Below, piece after piece: positions 23,093 to 32,412 of a stretch of DNA of 64,000 nt. The stretch is from Campylobacter ornithocola. Its GTDB lineage: Bacteria; Campylobacterota; Campylobacteria; Campylobacterales; Campylobacteraceae. Position numbers and translations under genes: made by a program. The number at the start of each line of letters is the position of its first letter. Position 1 is the first letter of the stretch. The stretch lies in contig NZ_CP053848.1 in assembly GCF_013201605.1 (NCBI RefSeq), forward strand, positions 1,580,931-1,644,930. Direction: 5' to 3'. The notes below the pieces were generated by a model. It was not told where the DNA came from. It saw nothing but the letters and a program-made list of their open reading frames with translations, and ran no database searches.

Positions 23093-24096
23093 AACACACC
23101 TTGTAAATTTTTGACTTTAGGGCTTATAAGATCATCTTCAATACTTGCAAATTCTTTACGCTCATAAGCTTCACAAGCTGCCCTTGCTATCATCAAAGCA
23201 TTATCTGAGCAATACTCAAGTGGGGCTAGTAAAAGTTCACATTGATAGCTTTGACATAAACACTCTATTTGGCTTCTTAAGCCTAAATTTGCACTAGCTC
23301 CACCTACTATACCAAAGCGTTTAAATCTATGTTCTTTAAAAATTTTTTCTAACTTGTTTAAAATATGAGCTATAGCTGCTTTTTGAAAAGCAAAAGCGAT
23401 TTTGCTTTTACGCTCTAAGCTTAACTCTTCTTTTAAAATTTCTAAACGTACTTGGTTTTTAAGTCCTGAAAAACTATAAGCTAAATCTTTAGAGTGAAGC
23501 AAAGGGATACTAAATTTTAAATCACTTTCTTTTGTATTTTTAGCTAATTTTTCTATGATAGCCCCACCAGGATAACCAAGATCCATCATCTTTGCTACTT
23601 TATCAAAACTTTCTCCAAAACTATCATCATTCGTTCTTGCAAGTTCTGTGATTTTGCCTTGTTCATCAATAAAAAGCACCATAGTATGCCCACCGCTTAC
23701 AAGCAACACACCCATATCAAAACTAGCTTTTTTATCTAAAAACATAGAGTAGATGTGTCCTTTTAGGTGATTAATAGCTATGAGTGGTAGATCTAAACTT
23801 ATAGCAAGCATTTTAGCCATAGCAACCCCGCCTATTAAACTCACACTAAGACCAGGTTCATTTGTAACTGCTATAGCACAAAGTTTATTAAAGTACTTTT
23901 GGCATTTTTCTAAGATTTTAGGTAAAGCTTCACTATGCAATCTCGCAGCAAGTTCAGGCACAACCCCACCATAGGAACTATGTGCATTTTCTTGTGAAAT
24001 TTTTGTGTGAAAAATGCATTTAAAAGTATTTTTCTCAATGATAGCAATAGAACTATCATCACACGAGCTTTCTATAGCAAGAATTAAATTTTTCAT
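23089..24096 (-). CDS. tsaD: tRNA N6-threonylcarbamoyladenosine transferase
   Basis: Transfers the threonylcarbamoyl group to A37 of ANN-decoding tRNAs, with TsaB and TsaE. The 335 aa length is normal. Visible are the nucleotide-binding start LAIESSCDDSSIAI, the metal-binding AINHLKGHIYS (His-x3-His) and LVSGGHTMVL, and the distal GGASANLGLRSQI with YCSDNALMIA. It overlaps pgp1 upstream and ctsG downstream by 4 nt each (ATGA type), so translation is probably coupled. Confidence 0.95.
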   Translation of the reverse strand: MKNLILAIESSCDDSSIAIIEKNTFKCIFHTKISQENAHSSYGGVVPELAARLHSEALPKILEKCQKYFNKLCAIAVTNEPGLSVSLIGGVAMAKMLAISLDLPLIAINHLKGHIYSMFLDKKASFDMGVLLVSGGHTMVLFIDEQGKITELARTNDDSFGESFDKVAKMMDLGYPGGAIIEKLAKNTKESDLKFSIPLLHSKDLAYSFSGLKNQVRLEILKEELSLERKSKIAFAFQKAAIAHILNKLEKIFKEHRFKRFGIVGGASANLGLRSQIECLCQSYQCELLLAPLEYCSDNALMIARAACEAYERKEFASIEDDLISPKVKNLQGVL

Positions 24097-25481
24097 TGAA
24101 ATTCTACCAAAATCATACCGATAAATTTATCTTTCTTCTCTGCTTTTTCTATAGCTTTTGCAGGTATACTTACTTTTTTAATCTCTTTGAAGTTATTCTT
24201 TTTCTCAAAAACTTGATCAGCTAAATTCGCATTTTTTAACTCATAAAATTCCACTCTATAAATTTTTCTTTTTTTATCTAAAGAATAACGACTTTGCATT
24301 TGATTTTTACTAATTAAAATATCACTTTCATCAACACCCCTATCAAATCCTATAACATTCACTCTTACACCAGCAATAGAAGGAATTTTAAAGTTATTTT
24401 TTACCATGATCTTTTGAGCAAAATTAGTTTTTATGTTTTTACCATCTACTATCACTTCAACACTATCTAGGGCATTTGAAAATTCAAAATAATCAGGATA
24501 CAATCTAGTTTGCAAACGATTTCCATAATTTATTGAAAATGAATTTGAATTTAAAACAACAGCTGTAATTTCATTACTTGCCTTATAATTTAAAGCTTGG
24601 TTAATAGGAAAAGGTAAAAAATTTATAGCATTGGCTGGCTTATCAAGATAAAGCAAGATTTTATCATTAAAAAGTTTTACTTCTAAAGGTTTTTCAATGG
24701 CATTATAAACCCCATTTGGAGTTAAATCAAAAGTTCTTTGAAATTCTATATTTGCTTTTTTTAAATAATACTCCACCGCTAAAAGATGATAATACACCCT
24801 TAAATGAGTTGGTAAATTTTTACTTGCCTCATTTGCAAAAGCAGCTTTGTGGTTTGAAACAACAAAATATGTCAAAGCCTTTAACATATCTTTATCATTA
24901 CTTTCTTGAGTTTTGGTATTTTTTAAATGATATTGATGTTCTTCTTTGATTAAAGCTTTATTAATGTTTTCTACTGCCTCTTTAGCTATATTTTCTAAGT
25001 CTGCGTATTTGGTAGAATTTACTTCGCTTTGATCAATGATGCTAGTATTACCCCAGCGATTTGGATTTTTATCTTTGCTTTCATATTGTGGTCTATAAAA
25101 ACCACTTCCATCGTGTAAATTTATAACCATATTAACTTCAGGATCTAAAATCAACTTTTTTATACGCTCTATAGTATGAAAATCTGGATCATTTTCATCT
25201 ATATAAGCAAACTTTCTATTTAAATCGCCAAAATTTCCTCTATTTCTAGCGATAATACTTTCAAAAGCTAAATTTGGTGCAACGATGATTTTGCCTTTAG
25301 TAATATTATAATCACTCAAAAGTAGACTAGCAGCATGAAAGCCACCTGGCTCATCTCCTTGCATACCTCCAAGAATTAAAACTGTATTGTTATCATCTAA
25401 ACTTTTTCCATTTTCCTTAACACTAAATTCCAAAGCAAAAACAACATTTACAAAAACTAAAATACTTAAAAATAATCTCAC
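24093..25481 (-). CDS. pgp1: Peptidoglycan DL-carboxypeptidase Pgp1 (Csd4-type)
   Basis: Trims the tripeptide side chain of peptidoglycan to a dipeptide and thereby gives the cell its helical shape. The 462 aa protein has a signal peptide ([16 protein letters not shown]) and an M14-like zinc peptidase domain. Zinc ligands are probably Q41 and E44 in [11 protein letters not shown] and H123 in [10 protein letters not shown]; the Gln in place of the usual His is the hallmark of the Pgp1/Csd4 group. The C-terminal third is a beta-rich region of the kind seen in Csd4. Both ends overlap the neighbours by 4 nt. It corresponds to Cj1345c. Confidence 0.92.
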   Translation of the reverse strand: MRLFLSILVFVNVVFALEFSVKENGKSLDDNNTVLILGGMQGDEPGGFHAASLLLSDYNITKGKIIVAPNLAFESIIARNRGNFGDLNRKFAYIDENDPDFHTIERIKKLILDPEVNMVINLHDGSGFYRPQYESKDKNPNRWGNTSIIDQSEVNSTKYADLENIAKEAVENINKALIKEEHQYHLKNTKTQESNDKDMLKALTYFVVSNHKAAFANEASKNLPTHLRVYYHLLAVEYYLKKANIEFQRTFDLTPNGVYNAIEKPLEVKLFNDKILLYLDKPANAINFLPFPINQALNYKASNEITAVVLNSNSFSINYGNRLQTRLYPDYFEFSNALDSVEVIVDGKNIKTNFAQKIMVKNNFKIPSIAGVRVNVIGFDRGVDESDILISKNQMQSRYSLDKKRKIYRVEFYELKNANLADQVFEKKNNFKEIKKVSIPAKAIEKAEKKDKFIGMILVEFQ

Positions 25482-26557
25482 TTCATTTCCTTATCTAAAT
25501 AAAGCCTCACTTGTTTGTCATACTCAAATACATCTTCAATTTGGTTAATCTTTGGCACTCCAAAATGATCTAATGATTTAAAAATTCCTCTAGCTATATC
25601 TAAAAATTGTGCTTTTTGAGCTAAAAATTGATACACCATATATTCATTTGCACTATTAATAATCACACCTAAATCAGGCTCTTTTAAAAGTTCATCTTTA
25701 AGTGAAAATATAGGGTATTTTTTTAAACTAATTTTCTCAAATTTTAAACTTGACATAGTTAATAAATCTAAATTTTCTATAAAACTTTTACTATGTTTAT
25801 TTAAAATCGCTTGAGCGATAGATAAACGCATATTTGCATGAGAAAAATAAGCACTTATACCACCATCTTTAAACTCGCACAAAGCATGCACTAAAGATTT
25901 TCTTTCTATTAAAGCATCTATTTGTTTAATACCATAAAGATGATAAGCTTCGATGACTTCAAAAAGTTTATTGCACATACTAGCACTATCTATGGTGATC
26001 TTAGCTCCCATACTCCAGTTAGGATGCTTAAGAGCTTCTTTTACACTAACATTTTTTAAATCTTTAATTTTATATTTATAAAAAGCTCCACCACTTGCTG
26101 TGATGAAAAGCTTTTTAATATCTTTTCTTTTATCTATCAAGCACTTTAGCGCTGCATGCTCGCTATCTATGGCTTTGATTTTAGAGGTATCAAAAAATTT
26201 CCCTGCTACCACTAAGCTTTCTTTGTTAGCTAGAGCTAAAGTTTTACCAAGTTTTTGAGCCATAAGACTTGAATTTAAGCCAGCAAAACCTACTATAGCA
26301 TTTACTACCAAAGAGCTTTTGCACTCAGCTATCATCGCCTTTAAGCCATCTTGACCACAAAAAACCTTACCATGATTAATCAAAACTTTATCTTTTTCAT
26401 CTTGAATACATACAAATTTAGGCTTAAAAATAGCTATTTGCTCATTAAAAAGCTTAATATTTTTACCACAAGATAAAGCCTCTATAGCTATATTGTTTTC
26501 TTTAGCAATAAAAAGAGTATTAACCCCTATGCTTCCTGTACTTCCAAGAATAATCAT
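25478..26557 (-). CDS. dxr: 1-deoxy-D-xylulose 5-phosphate reductoisomerase
   Basis: Second step of the MEP pathway to isoprenoids: reduces and rearranges DXP to MEP using NADPH. The NADPH-binding start is [15 protein letters not shown]; the metal-binding Asp/Glu are in [12 protein letters not shown]; and the substrate loop is [29 protein letters not shown] (residues about 178-206). The length is 359 aa, at the short end for the family. It overlaps cdsA and pgp1 by 4 nt each. Confidence 0.95.
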   Translation of the reverse strand: MIILGSTGSIGVNTLFIAKENNIAIEALSCGKNIKLFNEQIAIFKPKFVCIQDEKDKVLINHGKVFCGQDGLKAMIAECKSSLVVNAIVGFAGLNSSLMAQKLGKTLALANKESLVVAGKFFDTSKIKAIDSEHAALKCLIDKRKDIKKLFITASGGAFYKYKIKDLKNVSVKEALKHPNWSMGAKITIDSASMCNKLFEVIEAYHLYGIKQIDALIERKSLVHALCEFKDGGISAYFSHANMRLSIAQAILNKHSKSFIENLDLLTMSSLKFEKISLKKYPIFSLKDELLKEPDLGVIINSANEYMVYQFLAQKAQFLDIARGIFKSLDHFGVPKINQIEDVFEYDKQVRLYLDKEMK

Positions 26558-27282
26558 ACCAAAGTTGCCATTGCAAATGCTGCAATGATAACAGCATCAA
26601 TTCTGTCTAAAACTCCGCCATGTCCTGGGATTAAATTACCACTATCTTTAATGCCTGCTTGTCTTTTAAAATAACTTTCAAGCAAATCTCCTATCACAGC
26701 AAAAACAGCTACAACCAAAGATATATAAATACTTTTTACCACACTAAATTCAAAAGAACCTATTATAGTTCCTAAAATTCCTGCACAAACTATCCCTCCT
26801 ACAACCCCTTCTAGAGTTTTATTTGGACTTGTTGGAGAAAAAGCTCTCTCGCCAATTAACTTTCCTATAAAATATGCTCCACTATCACAAGCAACAACAA
26901 TCACTATAAGCCAAAATAATACAAACATACCCTCATAACTTAATACTTGATAAAGCATTAAAATAGGTAAAGTTGGATAAATATAAGGCATAAGTTCATT
27001 TAAATTTTCACTTTTTTTATAAACTAAATATCCCAAAATCAAAATCAAAGCTAAAAGACCTATAAAGAAAGGTTTATCTAAAAACACCCCTATTGCAAAA
27101 ATACATAAAGCTACAAAAACACTTGCATATTTGCTTTTAAACATAGCTTTTGATTCATTAAATGCTAAAAACAATAAAACACCAAAAATTGCAAAATTAA
27201 TTAAAAAATTATCTACCAAAGCTATCACAGCTATCACAGCTATCATCACAATAGCACTTAAAATTCTTGTCTTTGAAAACAT
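26554..27282 (-). CDS. cdsA: Phosphatidate cytidylyltransferase (CDP-diglyceride synthase)
   Basis: Makes CDP-diacylglycerol from phosphatidic acid and CTP, the branch point of phospholipid synthesis in the inner membrane. The 242 aa protein has about seven hydrophobic segments and the C-terminal family signature: [20 protein letters not shown] followed by GVLDRIDAV. The SPNKTLEG loop is also typical. It lies 11 nt after the small acidic gene and overlaps dxr by 4 nt. Confidence 0.94.
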   Translation of the reverse strand: MFSKTRILSAIVMIAVIAVIALVDNFLINFAIFGVLLFLAFNESKAMFKSKYASVFVALCIFAIGVFLDKPFFIGLLALILILGYLVYKKSENLNELMPYIYPTLPILMLYQVLSYEGMFVLFWLIVIVVACDSGAYFIGKLIGERAFSPTSPNKTLEGVVGGIVCAGILGTIIGSFEFSVVKSIYISLVVAVFAVIGDLLESYFKRQAGIKDSGNLIPGHGGVLDRIDAVIIAAFAMATLV

Positions 27283-27293
27283 TTTTATCCCTT

Positions 27294-27614
27294 TTATATA
27301 CTTAAATCAAGCAAATGAGAGCTTTTTTTTACTTCTTCTTGTTCATCATCTTCTTGTTCATCATCTTCCATTTGTTCTTGATGATGTTTAGAATGCTTCT
27401 TTTCTTCCTCTTGTCTTTCTTTTACCTCATCACTCACTTCATGAGTTTGATTAACCTTTTCAAGTTTTTCAACTGCCTTTTCTTTTGCTTGAAACTCACT
27501 CATATTTACTAAAGTTGCAAAAGAATCTTTTGCTAGTTCATTACTTACTTGTGCTGAATGCACTGGTGCATTTTGGTTAGCAAAATGAATACCACCTATG
27601 GGACTTATAGGCAT
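27294..27614 (-). CDS. Small acidic charged protein (Cj1348-like position)
   Basis: A 106 aa protein of unknown function. The N terminus mentions no signal; residues 40-100 are highly charged and helical (VKERQEEEKKHSKHHQEQ, then DDEQEDDEQEE), consistent with a coiled coil or disordered tail. It lies 2 nt after the RqcH-like gene and 11 nt before cdsA, inside the operon. A short coiled-coil gene at this place also exists in C. jejuni. The ACTCCT on the plus strand just after the start gives an AGGAGT ribosome site. Confidence 0.75.
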   Translation of the reverse strand: MPISPIGGIHFANQNAPVHSAQVSNELAKDSFATLVNMSEFQAKEKAVEKLEKVNQTHEVSDEVKERQEEEKKHSKHHQEQMEDDEQEDDEQEEVKKSSHLLDLSI

Positions 27615-27616
27615 GT

Positions 27617-28921
27617 TTACTCCTTTAAAATGCTTAAAGTCTTATAATTTGTATAATTTACAAAAGCCTTTTCTCTCACCTTAACAAAATTTTTACTCGT
27701 ATAATCGACCAAATAAGTTCCAGAGCTTAGCTTAGAAAATTCCACACAAAGCTTTGCTGCAAATTCTAGCACTAATTGACTTATTTTTAATTTATTTGAA
27801 GTGATAATAACATGTGCACTAGGATAATCTTTTACATGCAACCAAATATCATCTTTTTTGGCTATTTTTAGCAAGTATTCATTGGCTTTTTCATTGCGTC
27901 CTACACTGATTTTAAACTCATCAAAATAAAAACTACTAACCCCTGCATTTAGCTCTTCTTTTTTAGTTTTTTTGGTTTTTTTAGGCATTAAAACTTCTAA
28001 TTCTCGCAAAGAAGTGCTTTTAAAAATTAAATCTTTTAAATTTATTAAAAAATCAAGCTTTTCACTTAAAATCTCTCTTTCTATATTGATATTTTTAGCC
28101 TTTTGTTTTAATTTTTTAGCCATTTTATAAAATTCATTCGCGCTATTTTTAGGAGTATCTTCGAGCTTAAAAGCAAGTTCATTTGCATTAAAATCTTGCA
28201 AAATAAATTCTCTTTGATAATCTTTTAAAGAATTTAAATTTGCAAATAAAACATTTGCCTTTTGGCTTAATTCTTGAGCTTTTTTCAACAAATCATCTTC
28301 TTGTTCTAAATTTTCTATACTCTCTTTAAGAGTAAAGATTTTTTTATCAACATTTAAAAGCTTATTTTCTTTAATATCTTTTAAGCGATTTTGTTGCAAT
28401 TTTTTGGCAATTTCTTTAAAATATGTACTAAAGTCATCAATCTTTATAAATTCTTCTTTGATTTCATAAGTTTTCAAAGCTTGGAGTTTTTCACCTATTT
28501 TTACAATACGATAGCTTTTGTCTATATGACGTAAAGCTTCTATGATAATATCATTTACATCTGTGATGATTACATTGGTGTTTTTTCCTGTAAATTCAAA
28601 ATAAATTTTAGATTTGTAAGACTTGTAAGATTTTTCTGATAAAACTTCAAAAGATAAAATTCTATTATTTTCTAATACTTCTAAATTTAAAATCTTTACA
28701 TTAGAAAAGTATTTTTTTAACATAAAATCAAAAGGAGCGTTATAGACTTTTGCTTGGAGTTTATCTTGGTAAATTCCACTTTTTCCACGCGTTAAGTCTA
28801 GTATAAAAGCTTGATGATCTAAGCTAAGCTCTAAGATATTATCATCAAGGCGTTTGAGATAATTTAGTCTTTGAAATTGTTTAAAATAATCTTTTATTTG
28901 TATTAAATCTGTATATTTCAT
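27617..28921 (-). CDS. NFACT-family protein (RqcH/FbpA-like)
   Basis: Member of the NFACT family; bacterial RqcH adds alanine tails to stalled nascent chains on the 50S subunit, and other members were named fibronectin-binding proteins. At 434 aa it is shorter than RqcH of Bacillus (about 570). An N-terminal NFACT-N domain, a central charged helical coiled coil (about 175-300) and the C-terminal NFACT-R domain are seen; the last includes FKISVGRNEKANEYLL and DDIWLHVKDYPSAHVII. It corresponds to Cj1349c. It heads the long minus-strand operon and is divergent from mobA. Confidence 0.85.
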   Translation of the reverse strand: MKYTDLIQIKDYFKQFQRLNYLKRLDDNILELSLDHQAFILDLTRGKSGIYQDKLQAKVYNAPFDFMLKKYFSNVKILNLEVLENNRILSFEVLSEKSYKSYKSKIYFEFTGKNTNVIITDVNDIIIEALRHIDKSYRIVKIGEKLQALKTYEIKEEFIKIDDFSTYFKEIAKKLQQNRLKDIKENKLLNVDKKIFTLKESIENLEQEDDLLKKAQELSQKANVLFANLNSLKDYQREFILQDFNANELAFKLEDTPKNSANEFYKMAKKLKQKAKNINIEREILSEKLDFLINLKDLIFKSTSLRELEVLMPKKTKKTKKEELNAGVSSFYFDEFKISVGRNEKANEYLLKIAKKDDIWLHVKDYPSAHVIITSNKLKISQLVLEFAAKLCVEFSKLSSGTYLVDYTSKNFVKVREKAFVNYTNYKTLSILKE

Positions 28922-28963
28922 AAATGTATTATAAAATATTTTGATGAATTTATGAGGTTTTTT

Positions 28964-29551
28964 ATGAGTGAAAAAATTCCCTATCCTTGTGTGATTTTAT
29001 GTGGTGGAAAATCTTCTCGCATGGGGAAGGATAAAAGTTTATTGCAAGCAAATGATAAAAACTTAACTCTTTACCAACACGAAAAAATGTCAAAAATTTT
29101 TACTCAAGTTTTCATTAGTACTAAAAAAGATAAATTTCATCAAAAAAACTTAGCACTTATTTTAGATGAAGATTTAAACAACTACTCCCCGCTTATTGCT
29201 TTAAATTCTATACTTAAACATTTTCAAAATACTTATGTATTTATCCTTAGTGTAGATACTCCAAATATAAGTAAAAAAAGTATTTATAGACTTTTTAATC
29301 ATCTAAAATCACAAAATATCCTCTTAGCAAGTACAAAAAAACACAAGCATTATTTATGTGGATTTTACCATAGTAAAAATTTTGAAAAAACTTTGCAATT
29401 TTTACAAGAAAACAACCATAAATTAGCCTTTTTTTGTGCTACAATGAAAGCAGAATTTGTAGAATTTGAAAATGAAAATGAATTTTTAAATTTAAACTAT
29501 TTTGATGATTATAAAAAGTGGCTTCATGAAAAAAACTATACTAATCTTTAG
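28964..29551 (+). CDS. mobA: Molybdenum cofactor guanylyltransferase
   Basis: Attaches GMP to molybdopterin to make the MGD cofactor used by DMSO-reductase-family enzymes such as the DmsA in this window. The GTP-binding start CVILCGGKSSRMGKDKSLLQ is clear, and SVDTPNIS supplies the metal-binding Asp. The start at 28964 (MSEKIPYP) has GAGG 6 nt upstream; an ATG 12 nt earlier overlaps that site and is less likely. The 195 aa length is normal. Its end overlaps pldA by 26 nt. Confidence 0.9.
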   Translation: MSEKIPYPCVILCGGKSSRMGKDKSLLQANDKNLTLYQHEKMSKIFTQVFISTKKDKFHQKNLALILDEDLNNYSPLIALNSILKHFQNTYVFILSVDTPNISKKSIYRLFNHLKSQNILLASTKKHKHYLCGFYHSKNFEKTLQFLQENNHKLAFFCATMKAEFVEFENENEFLNLNYFDDYKKWLHEKNYTNL

Positions 29552-30500
29552 TGCTTTAAGCGTATTAGCAAATGAAGATTTGATTCAACAAGCCTTAGAA
29601 TACGAAAAACAAGGCGAATATAAAAAAGCTATGCAAATTTATAAAAACATGGTTTTGAAAGATACAATAAAAGAAAAAAAATCATTAGAACACTCTTTAA
29701 ACGCTGAAAATAACACCACAAAAGAATACAATATGGATGATTTTAACCCTAGAAAAGAAGCATTAGCAAACTATCTTGGTGCAGAAAAATCTTACAATCC
29801 TTTTGGCATTAGCACACATAATCTTAGCTATTTTATGCCTGTTTCTTATAATTTTAGCAAAAGAACTTATAAAAACACAGAAACTAAATTTCAAGTTAGT
29901 CTTAAAAAAACTCTTTTTGAAAATATTTTAGGTTTGAATGAAAGTTACAATATAGGATATACTCAGGTTTCTTGGTGGCAACTATATAAGCATTCTTCTC
30001 CATTTAGAGAAACTAATTACCAACCAGAATTTTTTATTAATTTTCCAATAAGTGGACATGGAATTTTTGAAAATTTAAAAAATATGCGTGTTGGCTTATT
30101 GCATGAGTCAAATGGGCAAGATGATCCAAAATCAAGATCATGGAATAGAATTTATCTTAGCAATGCGTGGTTTTTTGGAGATTTTGTGTTTATACCTAGA
30201 ATTTGGCTAAGAATTCCTGAAAAAAGTTCAGAAGATGACAATCCTGACATAGAAAAATATCTAGGAAATTTTGATATCAATCTTGCTTATACTCAAGATA
30301 AATATTTTATCAATATATTATGGCGTAATAATTTAAATTTTTCGTCTAATCGTGGTGCAGTGGAAATAAGTGGAGCTTATAAAATTTCCAACAATGGCTT
30401 ATATATTTACACTCAATATTTTAATGGATATGGCGAGAGTCTTATCGAGTATAATAAATCTTCAAGTAGACTCTCAAGTGGAATTTTACTAATGTATTAA
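29526..30500 (+). CDS. pldA: Outer membrane phospholipase A
   Basis: Outer-membrane enzyme that releases fatty acids from phospholipids; in Campylobacter it contributes to haemolysis. The start at 29526 gives a signal peptide (MKKTILIFSALSVLA). The catalytic triad is visible: H193 and S195 in LLHESNGQ and N207 in RSWNR, with the same spacing (2 and 12) as H142/S144/N156 of E. coli OMPLA. The mature N terminus has an additional helical segment of about 70 residues. The gene lies inside the end of mobA, probably co-transcribed. Confidence 0.94.
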   Translation: MKKTILIFSALSVLANEDLIQQALEYEKQGEYKKAMQIYKNMVLKDTIKEKKSLEHSLNAENNTTKEYNMDDFNPRKEALANYLGAEKSYNPFGISTHNLSYFMPVSYNFSKRTYKNTETKFQVSLKKTLFENILGLNESYNIGYTQVSWWQLYKHSSPFRETNYQPEFFINFPISGHGIFENLKNMRVGLLHESNGQDDPKSRSWNRIYLSNAWFFGDFVFIPRIWLRIPEKSSEDDNPDIEKYLGNFDINLAYTQDKYFINILWRNNLNFSSNRGAVEISGAYKISNNGLYIYTQYFNGYGESLIEYNKSSSRLSSGILLMY

Positions 30501-30502
30501 AA

Positions 30503-30901
30503 ATGGAAAAATTTTGCTTTATTAAGTTTATCATTAACGATGAAAAATCTTTTAAAAGATTATGTGAGTTGTTTAATTATATTAAAATTTTAAAAGATGA
30601 AAATTTACAAATAGAAGATTTATACACAGATGAAAGTATATATAATTTTTATAGCAAAAAAGAATTAGAATATTTCTCAAGCAAAGATTGCTGGGAATTT
30701 GATGATATTTTTGATTGTATAGGAAATGGAGAATATTATTTTCACTCTATAGAAAAAATAGAAAAAAATATAGCTAAATTGTATTTTTATCCCGTTTCTT
30801 TTCCTTATGGTGGAGTTGAACCTATAATCGAGTTTATAAAATCATTCCAAATGAAAATTCTTACAATTGATTGTGGTTATATGGAAGAATTTGAATATTA
30901 A
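30503..30901 (+). CDS. Hypothetical protein, 132 aa
   Basis: I do not recognise this protein. It is acidic and aromatic-rich (many Tyr and Phe), with an SKKELEYFSSKDCWEFDD segment, and has no signal peptide or membrane segment. It begins 2 nt after the pldA stop and ends within a hairpin, so it is likely translated from the pldA transcript, although no good ribosome site precedes the ATG (AAAA only). In C. jejuni the siderophore gene ceuB follows pldA instead, so this is an insertion relative to that map. Small acidic proteins of this kind often prove to be immunity proteins; that is only a thought. Confidence 0.6.
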   Translation: MEKFCFIKFIINDEKSFKRLCELFNYIKILKDENLQIEDLYTDESIYNFYSKKELEYFSSKDCWEFDDIFDCIGNGEYYFHSIEKIEKNIAKLYFYPVSFPYGGVEPIIEFIKSFQMKILTIDCGYMEEFEY

Positions 30902-30925
30902 AAGCCTTAAAAGACTTTTAATATT
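30894..30925. terminator. Hairpin between convergent genes
   Basis: AATATTAAAAG (30894-30904) and CTTTTAATATT (30915-30925) form a perfect 11-bp stem with a 10-nt loop that covers both stop codons of the convergent genes. It is AT-rich and likely acts in both directions. Confidence 0.5.
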
Positions 30926-32276
30926 AAAGCAAGCAAAATGCTATAACGCTACCTAAGATAAGCAAAGAACCATTAAAGCATAAAAATGTTGGTATACAAG
31001 TATCTTTGATATGATCACCTTGTTTATCTGCACTAAGTCCTACACTAACCCCTAGGGTAGTTTCACTAGCAGGCGATCCTGCATCACCTAAAGCTCCTGC
31101 AACACCGATGATAAAAATAATTGCAACAGGTGAAAAACCAAGCTCTATACATATAGGACAAAATAAAGCAGCGATAATAGGGATAGTACCAAAAGAACTT
31201 CCTATACCTATGGTGATTAAAAGCCCTATGGCTAGCATGATAAAAATAGCTAAAAAGTGACTTTGCTCCATAAAAGGCACACTTGTTTTTACAAGCTCAG
31301 CTATACCTCCACTTTGCTTTAAAACCTCTCCATACCCAGAAGCAACAAGCATTACAAAGGCTATATAACCCATGATTTTAAGCCCATCATCAAAAACTAA
31401 ATTAACTTTGTTATACTCTACTCCGCCCAAAATCACCATCAATACAAAACCTAAAAGCCCTGATAAAGGTAAATTGTGCGTTAAAATTTGCAAAATCAAA
31501 GTCAGCAAAAGACCAGCTAAAACACCCCATTCTTTTTTACTCATTTTTAAATTTTCAAAATCCATTTTGGCAATTTGCTCTTCTTGATATTCTCTTGGTT
31601 TAGCATAAAATACAAACACAGCCAAAAACAAGCCAACTAGCATACAAATAGCTGCAAAAGCCATAGTTTGAGAAACTTCTCCTAAGCTAATTTGCACTCC
31701 ATTTGAATTTAAATTGTCCACAAGCAAAGTTTGAAAAATAAGCCCAAATCCCAAAGGTACCACCATATAAGGAGTTGTAAGTCCAAAAGTTAATGCACAA
31801 GCAATAGCCCTGCGATCTATTTTTAACTTATTAAAAAGTTTTAATAAAGGTGGGATCAATAAAGGCACAAAAGCCACATGTATAGGAATTAAATTTTGCG
31901 AAAAACAAGCAATAAGCGCTAATGAAAGTATAAGTAAGTATTTTTTATGTGAAATATAATGCGAAACTACTTTAATCAAATATGCTGTTAAATTAGTCCT
32001 AGATATAGCTGCAGCTACTGCTCCAAGTAAAATATAACTTAGTGCTGTTTGCAAATTTCCTTGCATACCATCAATTAAAACTTTCATAGAATCCATCATA
32101 GCCTGTGGAAGCTGTGCAAAAAATTCTACCAAAGTCAAATGTTCTACATTCATAAATTTAGACCAAACGCCGACAAAAAGTCCTGAAAGTAAAACACTAA
32201 GCAAAACATTAAATCTAAAAAAACACAAAAGCGTCATTAACACAACGCCTATAAATACCGGATTAGTTAAAAGCAT
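30924..32276 (-). CDS. Na+/H+ antiporter family (NhaC/YuiF-like) transporter
   Basis: Inner-membrane secondary transporter of 450 aa with about 11 hydrophobic segments. The pattern fits the NhaC-type/YuiF ion transporter superfamily: FSQNLIPIHVAFVPLLIPPLL in the middle and, near the C terminus, LITIGIGSSFGTIPIIAALF and GVAGALGDAGSPASETTLG, both typical conserved loops. The substrate (sodium, proton or an amino acid) cannot be told from sequence. It is divergent from ilvD across a 136-nt AT-rich gap that should contain both promoters. In C. jejuni a membrane protein gene also neighbours ilvD. Confidence 0.82.
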   Translation of the reverse strand: MLLTNPVFIGVVLMTLLCFFRFNVLLSVLLSGLFVGVWSKFMNVEHLTLVEFFAQLPQAMMDSMKVLIDGMQGNLQTALSYILLGAVAAAISRTNLTAYLIKVVSHYISHKKYLLILSLALIACFSQNLIPIHVAFVPLLIPPLLKLFNKLKIDRRAIACALTFGLTTPYMVVPLGFGLIFQTLLVDNLNSNGVQISLGEVSQTMAFAAICMLVGLFLAVFVFYAKPREYQEEQIAKMDFENLKMSKKEWGVLAGLLLTLILQILTHNLPLSGLLGFVLMVILGGVEYNKVNLVFDDGLKIMGYIAFVMLVASGYGEVLKQSGGIAELVKTSVPFMEQSHFLAIFIMLAIGLLITIGIGSSFGTIPIIAALFCPICIELGFSPVAIIFIIGVAGALGDAGSPASETTLGVSVGLSADKQGDHIKDTCIPTFLCFNGSLLILGSVIAFCLL

Positions 32277-32412
32277 TACATTCCTTAAATCAAAATCATT
32301 TCACATTTTAAATAATTTTATTTAAAATACCATTTAAGTTTTAAAAAATTTAAGCAAAAATTGCAAAATAAAAGCATAAAATGATAATTTTTACTTTAAA
32401 AAAGGATACAAA

